The notes below the pieces were generated by a model. That model worked only from the letters and a program-made list of their open reading frames with translations. It did no database searches and was not told the origin of the DNA. DNA of 64,000 nt from Ciona savignyi (taxonomy: Eukaryota > Chordata > Ascidiacea > Phlebobranchia > Cionidae): assembly GCA_000149265.1 (NCBI GenBank), contig CH003367.1, positions 141,468-205,467 of the forward strand. Reading direction: 5' to 3'. This document shows, in pieces, positions 12,981 through 25,700 of the stretch (within the stretch, counting starts at the first letter, position 1; each line of letters opens with the position of its first letter). The position numbers and the translations under genes were made by a program.

Positions 12981-13624
12981 TACAAGATATCGTTACTTGA
13001 AACCAAATTGCGTTACCGTTGCAAAATATTGATTTTTGAAACAAAATTTCGTTGCAAAATCTGAAAATGGCATAGAAACGATATTTTTGAAACGAAATTT
13101 ATTTCGTTACAAAACCGACATTTTTGACTTTTGTTTGTCGTATTTATGCTTTTTTGACTCTCCGGCGTGACTTAGTGGCCAAAACAAGCTTTTGCATCTT
13201 GTTTATAAAAGTTTCAAAAATATAACGTTTCGAATAAAAACCTGATTTTTAAATATCGTATAACCAAAATCGTTACGCAAATAGAAAGTTGGTAACTAAA
13301 TTTAAATTTCGTAACACTATTTGCCGTTTCGTTATACACTATTGGTAACGATTTTTTTAATGCAAAAAGATAGTGCTGACTTTTCCCGATTTAAAATTTA
13401 AAACTGTAAACCTAATATCTTAATCTATAACACACGTGTTAATGCAATTAATTGATCTAAAAGTATTATCGCGTGAAAGCGAAAAAATATATTAAAGAAA
13501 CATCATTTGAAATGATCGAGCCTATGCTGGTCATAAAATGGTCTTGAAATGGCCGATCCTGCCATGATATATTTTTGTGGTTGTACTCTTTCTCTTCATT
13601 TCGTTATTATATTGTAACTAAATG

Positions 13625-16600
13625 TCAAATTTTAAACATACCTCTAAAATAATCGTTTCTGTCGCTGAGAAGAGCATTCAGTGCCCGTCGACATAATTAA
13701 TTAGATTAAGGGATTTAACTTAAAAAGTAGAAATATCTCGATCATATTTAACACTCTGCAACAGCTCCGTAACCCGACGGTAGCCACAAGGTATCTAACG
13801 ATATATGATCACGCTCTTTTTTTTCCATTCGAAGGGATTAAACATGAATATGCGCTGTATAGAAAATCTTTGCAGCAAATTTAAATTTATGCGTAACAAA
13901 ATGAATCAATAGTTACAACAATTTTTATAAGGTATTTTTTCGTAAGAATCACAAAACGTTAGTGTTCTTGATTCTGTTTTCTTTGGAACACGGGAAATGA
14001 ATTCTGAAACTGAAAAAATGATCATGGTTAAATGCTTGTATTTGGTATCGGATAGCTTTATTTCACATATAATTTCACGTATACGCTATTTCGTTTTTTT
14101 GTGTTATGTTATAATACATACCTGTCTTGTGATCTTGCGTTTTCTAACGTATCGGGAATTGGAAGTCCCATGGTTTCCGGAAGAAAGAACATTGCAACCG
14201 CTGATAACAACGATATTGCACCCATTATGGTATAAGGCAGAACACCATTCACCGTCGTACCTGGAAACGGTATTGGCACAAATTAAATAAAGTACTGATG
14301 TTAAACTAAAATGTTGGTACACCCAATGTCAAATATATTGTACAATAGTTTAATACTTATAGTATCATAGTTAAGAAATTCTTTTACAGACCAAACTTTG
14401 ATGAAGACGAGGCTTAGATTCTGTCTGCTGACAAGCAAGTCAAAGTTTTGGAAATTTATATTTTCAGCAGAGGGTTTGTGAAATATCTCATATTACGTGT
14501 TGCGATCTTCATCAAACGTTTAAGGAAAATAAGGGACTTAAAGGTTAAATAAATATTAAATTTTCTCTCAAAAAAACTGAACGCAAAATTAGGCAATTTC
14601 GCTTACGTTAGGGGATTTCTCACAGGTTTTAAGGGTTTCCCATGCATTAAATAAAGGTGGGGAAACCGACAACTTAATTGAAATAAAACCATTAGTGAGG
14701 ATTTCCCTTAGATTCATGAGACACCCAGGGACATGACTTACACGGTTGTATACGAAGCTATAATTTATTTACGGCGTGGCCTATTTTTATGTTACGCCGG
14801 TACATTTTTTTTCATAGTATGTGCGTAAATATATACACCCGTGTAACTTCTATAAGATCAGACTTAAAAAAAGTTGTAAATCCATTCGGCTTAGCTAACC
14901 GCGTGGGTTTTACAAGAGCACCATTCACTTTACTTACGAAATACCGGCCTAAAAACAAGTTTACGATAGGATATTTATGATATATACCGCCTGAATGGAA
15001 AATAGTAAGGGGAGTTATAAGATGGCGAAAAATTAACGTCGTGCACCATCATCTTATTTCCCGAGCTATTGCAGTACGTGGTATATAAATAAGATGTTAT
15101 GTTATAGTACACTCTATTAATACCCTGGTTTCAGGCCATGTCCGCCAAGTGCCTGAGAAAAAAGGAGACATTTAATCTGCCAGTTTTATAAACATCTTCT
15201 TTCGCCTGAAAACAACGATGGTTTAACAAGCTGAGCCATGCGACCGGTCTAATAAACGTTAATAATTCCCTCATAATTATATAAAAATCTAAATATAATA
15301 GGTTCATACAAACCTAGGAACAAGATGTAAGGTACGAGAATAGATCCAAATCTTGCGATAAAAGAACATGCACCGTAAGCTTGGGTTCGCATCATCGTAG
15401 GAAATAGATCACCAGTAAATATGAACAGTATAGTATAACCCACAGTAATGGCCAGCTTGCCTAACATTGCGGTAATAACACCAGCCCATACGTTCACTGT
15501 AATGAATATGATTAAAAATGCACAACCCGTTGATTACACAATAATTGTCATAGAATACCGATTAAAATAGGTTCACAAAAAAGTAGTGTTTTATACCATT
15601 ATATATATATATATAGTTAGTGAACGGTCCGATCCACGAACTTAGTCAGAACGCAGACTTTGGTATGCAACGAACTTTTTAAGATGTCATATAACCAATC
15701 AATAGACCTGTATACGCGGCAAAATGGGATGATAGTACCCTCCCATAGTCATGGCATTTATATGAGTGTTTTGCTGATTAACCATGGTGGTGATTTCTCA
15801 ATGCTTGTTCGTTTGGAAAAAGCAAGTACTAGACTACGCGTCGGTGTTCTCGTTCAGCTGTAAAGTTTTGTAATAGTGGGGCAATGTTTCTTAAAAAAGG
15901 TTGTTGATTGTGCATCTCTAGCTGTTTTGTTGGGAGAAAGTGTTAGATGTACGGAGGGGTATCGGGTGAAGTAAAAATTTAAAAAATTGAATGGTTTTCA
16001 GTTTAGGTTGCAGATCCAAGCTTCAATTTTAAATTGTGTAATCTAAGACATTTTGTGTCAGGATTTTGAGTGACAGCCCTTTATGTGCGGGATCAGTTTG
16101 CATTGAAGAAATGGGAAAAAGATTGGTTGAACGCCTCCTAAAGGTGTGTATTTTATTTTTCTGTTATTTTATTTTTCTGTTTGGTATATATATACATACC
16201 TTGATGTATAAATGGAGTAAGGACCAAGCACACCGTGGTAAGGACTGTAGATGACATGAACGACCGACGGCAGCCAATTCGACCCACAGCAAGGAAACAT
16301 AGGAATTGAGCTGGAAATTCAACGGCCCCAGATAGAAAGCTGTTGATATAACGATTCCCGCCAAGATTATTTGTATTAAATGTTAACCCATAGAAAGCCA
16401 TGTCAGCTGCAAACCTAGTAAAACAGGTTTAAAGGTCAAATTAAAGAAAATTGAAGTAAAACAGATATAAAGTAAAAACAAGTTTAACGATCAAATTAAA
16501 GAAAATTGAAGGTCAAAATTAAAGAAAATTGAAGGTCAAAATTAAAGAAAATCACCGAAAAGACTAATTTGTTTTCAGTTACCAAAAACATATGTCTTAA

Positions 16601-19190
16601 AATGATGCCTTGAATTCGTTAGACAACTTTGTTTCTTTAAGGACTAATTATAAATCAGGAACACACAACTCATGGGACAAAACTAAATGTTATCTAAAGA
16701 CAACAAAGCCAATATAAATTATTTGCTTCTGAGAGTCCGCTTATTTCCAAATTGTACTGCAGATGTTTAATTCCTTAATAAGGTTAATTTAGTTAAGATG
16801 CAAAATACTAATAAGTTAATCTTCCATCGAACACATATTTTCGAGATATGTAAACCAACCAAGCAAAACTCAGTATGCAAAATCGTCTCCGAATAAAATC
16901 GACTTTTACCAAGTCAAGATAGTTGTATTTCTTTAATTCTGGTTTTATCGAACCTTCTTCTGATGATAGAGTTACTACCTGACGATTGAAAATAGGTTAA
17001 GAATAAATGTTTTATATAACGTGAATTTTAGGTAATGTTAAATAAATCGTGCTCACCAGGCAATTTTAGTAGGTGTTTGTCAGTGCCATAACTTTTAAAG
17101 ACCTAAATATTTTACTGCTTTTTGGCGATGTCTATATCGCAAAGGAGTAGTAACTTTAATCTTGTACAAATGAAGAACTTCACAATAATAAAATGAAAGT
17201 ACTTCGCAGTCACAGTTTGATTCCAATTTTGTTTCTTCGTTGATTTTCTTTGTTTGTTTCTTTAGCCCTTCAGCGTTTTTGTGGTTGAAGGTTTGGTTAA
17301 GCCACTTAGTAGATTCGCGGACAAACCTTGGATAAGTAAGTAAACTTATTTATCGAAAGAAAGCAACATAATTGTTTTGTCTGTACACAATATTAAGGTA
17401 GCTATGCTAAAGGAAGGTTTTTGTAGGATTTTATTCACAACTGAACTAAACAAATAAGATTCTTACATGACTATTGGGATAAAGACAAGAAACAAAGCAG
17501 CGGAATTCGCCCCAATCATCCACCTCCAGTTTGGAAGTAACCACGCAAGTAGAGGGGTGAGGATTGCTGACAAGGATTCGCTCAACACTGCTAGGATCCC
17601 GACAGCTTTACGGTGATTATTTGGAACTAATTCGTTCACTGAATAGATGGAACGTTAAGTAGAACATTCCCTAACTTTAAAGAAATGATTTTAAAGGAGT
17701 GATGTAAAGTTTAAATGTCAGAATTTATACTTAAAACATAATTCAAACAACTTACGTATAACCATACCAACAATTCCTCGTATTATCATTCCAAAACCAC
17801 AAAGAAACATTAATACGTAAGAGGCGATAAGATGGTGAATTAAAGACAATGAAATTAAACTGGTAGCTTGTAGAAATATAGATGTAAGGTACACCGGTCG
17901 TCTTCCCAACCTATAAAAGATAATGTTAGACCGTAGGTAAATTAACATTTGATTATTGTTTTGCATGATTTTTGCTGCATTTAACGATTTATATAATTAA
18001 CATTGTGTCAAGTGTGAAAATCATTTTCGATGTAAAGTTGCAGGTTTGAAACTTTGAAACTGGTCGCTGAATGATCGGTTATGTCCTTGGGCAAGGCACT
18101 TAAGGGACATTGCCTGAACCCAACGAATTAATGGGTTCTACTAAATTGAAGGAACGTATGATTTATACACTAGACGCTGTAATTAATAGCTTGATAATCC
18201 GGCGATGGGCGCGAGGTAATCTGACGATTGCCCGTATGTTAATAACCCCCTTGGTTTTTTCCACTTACGGGGATAAACATTAATATTTCATCGTATAAGT
18301 TGCAAATTATCTTACCTATCTGCCAATGTTCCACCGAGCACAGATCCCACCATGAAACCTAACATTTGGGATGAGGTCAGCATTGGAGTCAGCCATGATT
18401 TTTCACATACCAATAAAAACTAAAATGAAACAAGCTTTTATATCTATTTTGTATTTACAAACCAACGCTTGTGCCACATTTTCGTAAATTTTGAATGTGT
18501 ATATTTAACACCCATTGAATAATACTTGACGGCACAATAAAATTTAAAACCACGCCTTTGCTACCGACAAGGTATCAGGGCAAGCAATTACCAACTAAAA
18601 AAGAAACTCCTGAACCAAAAATCTGTCGACATGTATGTTGTCTTTAAGTATATATTTGAATATATGCGAAATCATCAATTTAAAGTCAAAATCGATTGTT
18701 TTTATTATTAAATCGTAAACAAATAAATTAAGCTAACCGGATATTGACAAATATATCACCTCCGTGCTAATTGATTCCACTGAAACAGGCTTTAAGAACT
18801 TCCAATTTTCACACGTACTGGAGTTGCTCATAAACTGGTCGTCGGCTGTATTTCCTGAACCGTTATGAGTGTAACATGCCAACTTCACGTTTAATTCCCC
18901 TTCGGAACTTATACTGTTTTATATACCCGTTATATGACAGTAAAGCTGTTAATAATGCGTTTATACTATACTTACTTCGGTTTTCTGGTGAAGTTTGTAA
19001 TCCTCGTTTCGTTTCTTACATCTATATCTAGTGTAGCCCACTTAGTACATTGTTGCGGTGGAACATAGGTCAGGAAAACATTTCCATACAAAGGAATAAC
19101 TCCAAACACTGCTACCGAACATAGCAAGCATGCGACTAATTTATAGTCGATTGCACAATTAAAAATGTCTATCTTAACCGCAGTCGGCAT
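13625..19190 (-). CDS. SLC22-like organic ion transporter A
   Basis: Major facilitator of the SLC22 (OCT/OAT) family in the plasma membrane, expected to carry organic ions; the substrate cannot be read from sequence. Exons: 19190-18976, 18913-18760, 18419-18316, 17910-17756, 17638-17467, 17326-17203, 16978-16860, 16414-16200, 15496-15314, 14260-14122, and a probable last exon 13664-13625, giving 539 aa. Features: an N-terminal membrane helix (about 19-40), a Cys-bearing extracellular loop ending STEFLLVCEKSW, the MFS signature GSVLGGTLADRLGRR (about 148-162), LLPNWRWM, the loop ESTKWL in place of the usual ESPRWL, GDLFPTMMRTQAYGAC, and LPETMGLPIP near the C-terminus. The start is the ATG at 19190. 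The terminal exon is the least certain part. Gene B is a head-to-tail paralogue on the same strand. Confidence 0.9.
15597..15616. repeat. (TA)n microsatellite
   Basis: Short run of alternating T and A in the intron between transporter A exons 16414-16200 and 15496-15314. Confidence 0.7.
15685..16145 (-). repeat. Unnamed ~470-bp interspersed repeat, copy 1
   Basis: Its reverse complement aligns by eye along nearly its whole length with 38465-38945, with matching blocks such as 'ggaggcgttcaac', 'ggatctgcaacctaaact', 'caaaacagctag', 'aaaactttacagct' and 'aatcaccacca'. No coding capacity or clear terminal inverted repeat was seen. It sits in an intron of transporter A. Confidence 0.75.
16432..16556. 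repeat. Intronic tandem repeat, ~23-bp unit
   Basis: Units of the form 'aaggtcaaaattaaagaaaattg' recur four to five times directly upstream (in transcription) of transporter A exon 16414-16200. The last units are nearly identical. Confidence 0.75.
18030..18288 (+). repeat. tRNA-derived SINE copy in transporter A intron
   Basis: Contains 'tgcaggtttgaaac' (box-B-like), 'ggttatgtccttgggcaaggcact', 'ttgcctgaacccaacg', 'gcgatgggcgcgaggtaatctgacgattgcccg' and the terminal 'cttacggggataaac'. The left head is degraded. It lies antisense to the gene, between exons 18419-18316 and 17910-17756. Confidence 0.8.
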
Positions 19191-21384
19191 ATCCAACTTA
19201 ACTTGTTTTGGTAACTGGTGAATAGGCGAAACACCTATACTTCTGACCTAGTTTAACCAGTATACCTATTGTCTAAAACTCTAAACAATAGTATTATGGT
19301 TTAACCTAAACTACACATATGTCTGATTTTCGGCAATAACATGTTTTTAGTCGGAAGATTAAGCACAAGCGCCTATGTTAATCTAGTTTAACTTGATATC
19401 AGCCAACACGGCAAACACTTCTCTATAACAGTATAGTAACCTCTCTTCTCTGCAATGTTTACAAACCGTAACGCGTCGGGTAAGTTTGTCTGTAGATGTT
19501 AAAACAGAGTACCAACTTGAGATTTAAAACTAAACATTTAGGGAACGAAAACGTTTTATCTTTAGTAACAATCATTAAAATTAGATTAAATATCTATAAA
19601 ATCGAATCGTATACGTTTAGCTATTACATGGGTTCACAGCTCATAAGAACACGGCTGAATGCTAAAGCAGGGAAAAGCGCAATCACAACTAGAAAGTGTC
19701 AACCACCTGTTGGCTACCTGCAGGCAAAAATAATAGAACCCCGAGTTACCAAACCAAACAATTTGTCAACTTAACAATCATCGTAACGCCAGGCATGCAT
19801 GGCATTTAACATTTTTTAAACACGATAGTTCAGGCTTTGAACCATTGAAGGAAATTCGTCCCGTTTCCTAATTATTTGCTGTATTCCCGTAGTTGTAGTG
19901 TTGCATGTTTTATCTTGGTACGTGCAATGATTATATGATGATGTCTAGTAATCAACTTTTTGACAATTATAACATGTCGCATTTATCGTTATCTTACCAG
20001 CCAAAAACCGTTAGACTTTACCGCACATTTCATTTTATATACCATTGATTGTGCTTTAAAGTTAGTTGTGATTTTATACTGCTTACCTGAATACAAGCAT
20101 TTTTTACATGTCGATGAGAGCTGCTGACTACAGGTTATCGAGAACCCTAGTAGTAACTTCGTTGCTTGTGTCATATATTTGCACATTATATTGGGATATG
20201 TGAAACTTGTTCAAGTGGACGCTTGATGCGCGCACGGCTGTTCCACTTCCTGCTGTCAATCATTTTCTCTGTATGCAAACCGGCTATAATCTCAGAACCA
20301 ATACTTCCTGTAGAATCCCCGCCACAATACGCAATATACGTGGAGCTATTTTGTGTGAAAATTTCTTTTTTGATTTTATATATTAGAAACGCGTTTCGAA
20401 ATACGGACCAAAAATAAATCGCCTGCTTGGAGCGCGGCTCTGAGCATGTCCAGTTAATCAGTTAAAACTATGTGTTTCACTGTATTAGTTTATAAGATGC
20501 AATAAAGAAACCTTCCAAGACGGAGTCAAATCGGAGTTTAAATAGCTGGAGAACTCAGGCTAGATTCAGTGATTCAGTACGCCCGCTAACCATAAAAGTT
20601 CCTGAATCTCCACATATTCATTTTATCTATTATGCTGTATGTTAAAATATTATTTCTATTACATAGATTTTACAACTGACAATCTGCGTACCAAAAAAAC
20701 ATTTTTGGTCCAGTGCGAAAATAATAAGAAATATTAGATCGAAATGTCCAAACTTTACCGCACAATTCGAATTGATTAAAAATAAATTTACCTAGAGATA
20801 CAAAGAAACAATTTAAAATGTAAAACGGCGGTAGGTTAATCTAAACATTATGTGTACTTGTTTAGAAATTAAGCTGAGGTTGACACTGTTTAACAGTGTG
20901 AAACCATACAGCCTTGCGTTTATACGTTGTCTTGTTATATTGTCTAATCTGTTTGGTATTGACCTCGGTTGAAAAAAACAGTAACCAGGGTAAGCTTTTT
21001 ACCTCTTGGTATTATTTGTTTTAGTTTTGTGGGTTAAGATTTTGGGTACTGTCAGCATTGCCAATTACGTATATTGCAAGTATATTTACGAAATACCGTA
21101 TTTCTTACTGAGATCAGCTTCCCAACAGAAATAGCGTTCGGCGTGAACATACGGTCTTTCCTCTTCTTCGTGAATTCTCTTCATTTGCTTGGCACGCATC
21201 TTTGACGAATTATTTTAAATTAGTCATTTGGCCACAACCGTACTTTAACCACAGCGTATTATTTTTGTTCGATGGGTTATAGCGTCGTCTTTCGGATTGA
21301 AACTGGCCATGAAAGGTATAGTGGAAAGACTGCGTATTCACCCGAAATATACGTGATTGAAAATGTTGACGGCGACGCAGGTAT

Positions 21385-21602
21385 CCACTGAATTAGTGGG
21401 TACTACCTAAACTAAAGCTACGTCTTAATCATATACAATATCCGGCAATGGACCCGGTAACCAAACGGCGGGAACGAAGTAATATGACGGCCGCAAGTGT
21501 GAAACTGCCCCTTGCATATTCGCAATGTAATCTGACGACTACCCGTGTGATCACTCCGTTGCATTTTCTCATTCTCAGAAGAAACATGAAGACCTGAATA
21601 CA
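21385..21602 (+). repeat. Degenerate SINE body fragment
   Basis: Matches to the SINE body include 'aatcatatacaatatccggcaatgg', 'gtaatctgacgactacccgtgtgatcac' and a tail 'agaaacatgaa'. It is diverged and lacks the head. Confidence 0.45.
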
Positions 21603-21794
21603 CTATTGTTATACATAAAAATATTAAAGTGTAAACTAAAGACTGCGAAACAGCGAGAAAAATATATTAGACACACGGGAGCTGCCAAACATGAAATATG
21701 AACAGTGGCGCAGCCAATAACATTATGGTAATGGCACACTTCTTCTGTTTTATACGCGTCGAATTACCTATATATTTAATTATAATTAGAAAAT

Positions 21795-22215
21795 TACGCC
21801 CTCGCCCTCGGCGGGCAAACCGACAGAGCTTAAGGCTTACTCTTAACCAAACGCAGTGGAATGTACTGGTCTACTTATCACGACACCCCAATCTCTAACT
21901 AGGTCGTCTGCGAATGGTTTATCATTCCGCCTTTTAGGAAGTAGAATCCACCGACTTCGAGGCCGCCTCTTGCCGCGGCCTCTCGGATCGGAATAGGGAT
22001 CTTTCCACGGCCACGCAGCAGTCTAGCTAGAGGCGTTCAGTCATAATCCATTAGATGGTAGCTTTGCACCATTGGCTTATTAGACAAGCACATGAATCAA
22101 ATGTCTGAATATGCGATTCCTCTCGTACTAAGCAGGATTACTGTGGCAACAACGCTTCATCAATACGGTAAAACTAACCTGTCTCACGACAGTCTAGGTA
22201 GAGTTGTGGGGTCAA
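21795..22215 (-). pseudogene. 28S rRNA 3'-end fragment, degenerate
   Basis: The plus strand reads as the reverse complement of the conserved 3' part of eukaryotic large-subunit rRNA: 'cctctcgtactaagcaggattactgtggcaacaac', 'gtaaaactaacctgtctcacgac', 'ggcgttcagtcataatcca' and, toward 21800-21900, blocks matching the extreme 3' end (gcagacgacct, ggggtgtcgt). It differs from the universal consensus at many sites (for example 'atggtagctttgcaccattggcttattagac') and is cut off inside the gene. It is therefore an old, non-functional insertion of about 420 bp, not part of an rDNA unit. Confidence 0.88.
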
Positions 22216-22284
22216 TTTTTACCTGCCTACTAACAATAGTCTCGCCGAATAGCTTGTTAGATTAGCGTATTGCTTTTAAACCAA

Positions 22285-22480
22285 AGCATGATCGATACTG
22301 GCGGTAGCTGGTCGGTTGTGCTCTTGTGCAAGGCACTGGCGGTAGCTGGTCGGTTATGCTCTTGTGCAAGGCACTTTTACGGTAAACTGACCGTGGACGC
22401 GAGGTAATTTGACAATTGTCCATGTGTTAACGTCCCTTGCGTGTTCCCATTTATTCACGGAGATGAAATACGAATATCTT
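22285..22480 (+). repeat. SINE fragment with internal 36-bp duplication
   Basis: The block 'ctggcggtagctggtcggtt' through 'cttgtgcaaggcac' occurs twice in tandem, followed by the body 'gtggacgcgaggtaatttgacaattgtcc' and the tail 'attcacggagatgaaa'. It directly follows the 28S fragment. Confidence 0.65.
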
Positions 22481-22779
22481 ATTTAAAAGTTTTTAAATGT
22501 TTTACAATGCTGCAATTGTGCATCCTTGTATGGTAATTTTTTTTAACTAAGGTATAAAATTGAAGTTTTGTTAATTTTAGTTTAATGACGACGGCATGTA
22601 TAGTTTACTCTACTATGCCATGTGTATTTACTGACGAGTCACACCTCCTGTCGTTTTTCCCTGTTTTCGTGTTTTCTGATTTAATTACCTATTTATCTGA
22701 TGTTCTGTACTGTAACGTAAACTACACTAAATTAAACAAGAACGTTGGTTTACAAACAATGTAAAAAGACAAATTTCAT

Positions 22780-25700
22780 CTACAAAATGTTTCCGTTTAT
22801 TTTATCTTCGTTTGGTTTGCTACGACAGCTAAAGGGTCTGGAATAAAATAATGTTAAATGAAGACGAAGTATTACAACTAAATATATATTGTATGCATAT
22901 TTTATACGATTCGACTATACCTTTTCCGTACAAGCAAAATGTAGACTTATATAGTTGTTTTAGATCAGTTTTTTTCATAAAGTGGGCTAGGGGTACATCG
23001 ATAATATAGTTGAAATTAATTGATTGTAATTGTCTAACGATAAATAATTACCTGACAACTCTATTATTTAAACAAAAAACGATTAACTACTGTTGAAATT
23101 GGGACTTTTTAAAATAAAGCATTATTCTAGTTTCTCGGACCAAAATTTTTATAAAAAGGTACTATTGTCGCTTTTAGTTTTTTCTAAATTGACGAACAAT
23201 TCAATGTAATATGTTTCAAATCATTATGTTTCAAAACATCATGTTCCAAAACATTATGTTTAAAAACGTAATGCTTTAAAACATCATTAAAGTTGTTCGT
23301 CATTTAAATAATAAATCTTGCACCTGTCTTGTAGTCTCGCTTCTTCGAGTGTTTTCGGCAATGGCTGTCCTGTCGTTTCGGGTAACAGAAGTCCTGCCAT
23401 TGCCGAAATAACACCAATTGTTCCCATTACGATGTAAGGTAGCGCAAAGTGAACTGTTTTACCTGGACAAGTATGGAACGGGTTTTATGTTTGACTTTGG
23501 TTTAAAGATATAATAAATATGAAACAATGTCCTTAAACTAGGTCACATTTGTACACTGACGTAAATTAATGTATAATACAATTAAAAATATATATAGGTT
23601 AAGTGATAAAAATCGTAACAAAAAAATCTTGTGGGTATTGAGCACCCATCACCCTGAACTAGATAGGGTGGTTCACATATACCTCAAGCTTATAAAACTA
23701 TTCACGTTTTTTCTGGTCTAAGCCACATAGTTTTCTTACCGAGATAAAGTACGTACGGTACTATGATGGAGGCAATCCGTCCCATAAAGGAACACGCCCC
23801 GTACGATTGCGTCCTCAACATTGTAGGAAATAGATCGCCGGTGATGAGGTAAAGTACAGTAAATGGACCACCACTGAAAAACTTGGCGATCATCGCACAA
23901 ACAACACCAGCAAGCTGACTTACTGCGCAAATACAAGTTTAAGATAATCATTAACATGTGAAGAAAGAATAATGGTTTTAATGAAAATGTGTGCGCTATG
24001 AAATCAAGTAATGTGTTTGTTTTAATCGATTGTCATTGACCTATTTCTATATGTGTGGCATATTAAACTTATCACTTTGAGAATCACATATCTCACTTAA
24101 GCATTTCTTTCTTGCCTAAGCACGATCAATATTCATTAATAATGTGATAAAATGCTTAAATAATAATTGGTAATACATTCGACGCCTTTTTTCAACATAT
24201 GATAAATCGTGTTAAAGCCTGGCACCAGTTTGTCAGTTTGTGTTGTTTCTGTATTTATACTTTATTCCCTTGTGGTAGTTCGGTAATTGGCCAACTGCCT
24301 ATTATACGTGGTTAATGATTACAGCCAAACTCGCCAACAAGGTTGACACGTAACTTCCTTATTGTTTTTGAATTTAGACAGGGTCCCAATTAATATACGG
24401 TGGTGAGCAAACATGCTATTTCATGGGCCAGTTTAATACAACTAACTGATTGTGTGTTAATACATGGCTTTTCATAAAACAACATGTGAAAAATCATAAG
24501 GATCACGTTTAGGACGAGATTATTTACGTAATAGTTAGATTACATAACATGTAAGCCGATAAAAAACATGTGATCATCGGTCATTTAAGTACGTTATCAC
24601 AACACTTACTTGTTTGCATGAAAGGTGTTATCAGGGTGAAAATGCCACACGCCACACCCATGAGAGAATATGATTTTCGGCATCCAATTTTTTTCACTAA
24701 TACGTAGCATAAGAATTGGCCGGGTATCTCAACCGCTGAAGCCACAAATGCGTTCACGTAACGATTCCCTCCAAGATTTGGACTGTTCAGGGATAAACCA
24801 TAGAAACACATATTCATAGAGAACCTGGAGAAAATACATCATCTTAATGTGCTGTTAACATTATATGCAAATCCGAATATAAAAAACATGGAAATTTGTT
24901 AATATTTTTTGTATGTATAGGTCTTTATCTTTACAAATTAAATATAACATAAAGTATATGTCAACACAACACAACGAGTACATATTGAGAGGGAGTTTCT
25001 ATTGAGCTAAAGCGGAAATGTTGTTACCTCTGTTTTATTATAATAATGGACCTGTAGTATTTTTCAAAATAATATGAATTCCTCTAAGACATAACAATTT
25101 GACTACTTATGCAATATAATCATATTTGTTTATACAAATTAAAACATAAAAACGTTGTTTTGACATTACCACATAAAACTGAGAATTAGAATTCGTTTTA
25201 AAAGGAACGACACAGTGATGAGATCATAATAGGAAAATTTTCGATCGTCCATGACGTCAGCCTCTACGTCATCCGTTTCGACATCTAGCTTATAGGAAAA
25301 GAAAATTAGTTAATATAGCATGATCACTATTACAAACTTTTGGGCAGTCGTTTTTATAGTTCGTTTTGGTAAAATGAGAGATAGGAATCGCGTTGTAAAA
25401 GAACTTGCAAATTGACGAATTGCTCATGTTGCCATATATAAACAAACCAACCTTTTCGTCAGGAAGCAGAGTGTCATCTAAATTTAGTTTAATTTTGTTT
25501 AATTTTGCTATTTCTTTAAACAAATTTTCGGCTTCCTTATGTCTTTTGTTTTGAATTAACCAACCCAATGACTCTCGTAAAAACCTGTTAAAGTACACGT
25601 TAAAAATGAAAATTTTATTATCGATGAAACTGAAATCATACAGATGATCATTCTTGTCATTTCGCCGCTGTACTAATTATCCATAAAAATATGGAATTCT

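Larger units (their letters stand above)
9845..13624. other. Gene-free spacer with repeat debris
   Basis: Between the TEN1-like gene and the first SLC22 gene I find no intact coding exon. It holds a retrotransposon scrap (about 10880-11225), an end fragment of an unnamed interspersed repeat (about 11635-11715), degenerate tandem units (about 12300-12980) and a stretch rich in 'cgttac/aaaat' words at 12960-13340. Confidence 0.55.
19191..22779. other. Spacer between the tandem SLC22 genes
   Basis: No coding exon was recognised between the start of transporter A and the end of B. The proximal part presumably carries the transporter A promoter. Distally it holds SINE debris and a degenerate 28S rRNA fragment, listed separately. 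Confidence 0.5.

Noticed and set aside
13997..14322. Open frames on both strands over 14100-14290.
   Set aside because: They overlap the transporter A exon at 14260-14122 in wrong frames or strand, so they are shadows.
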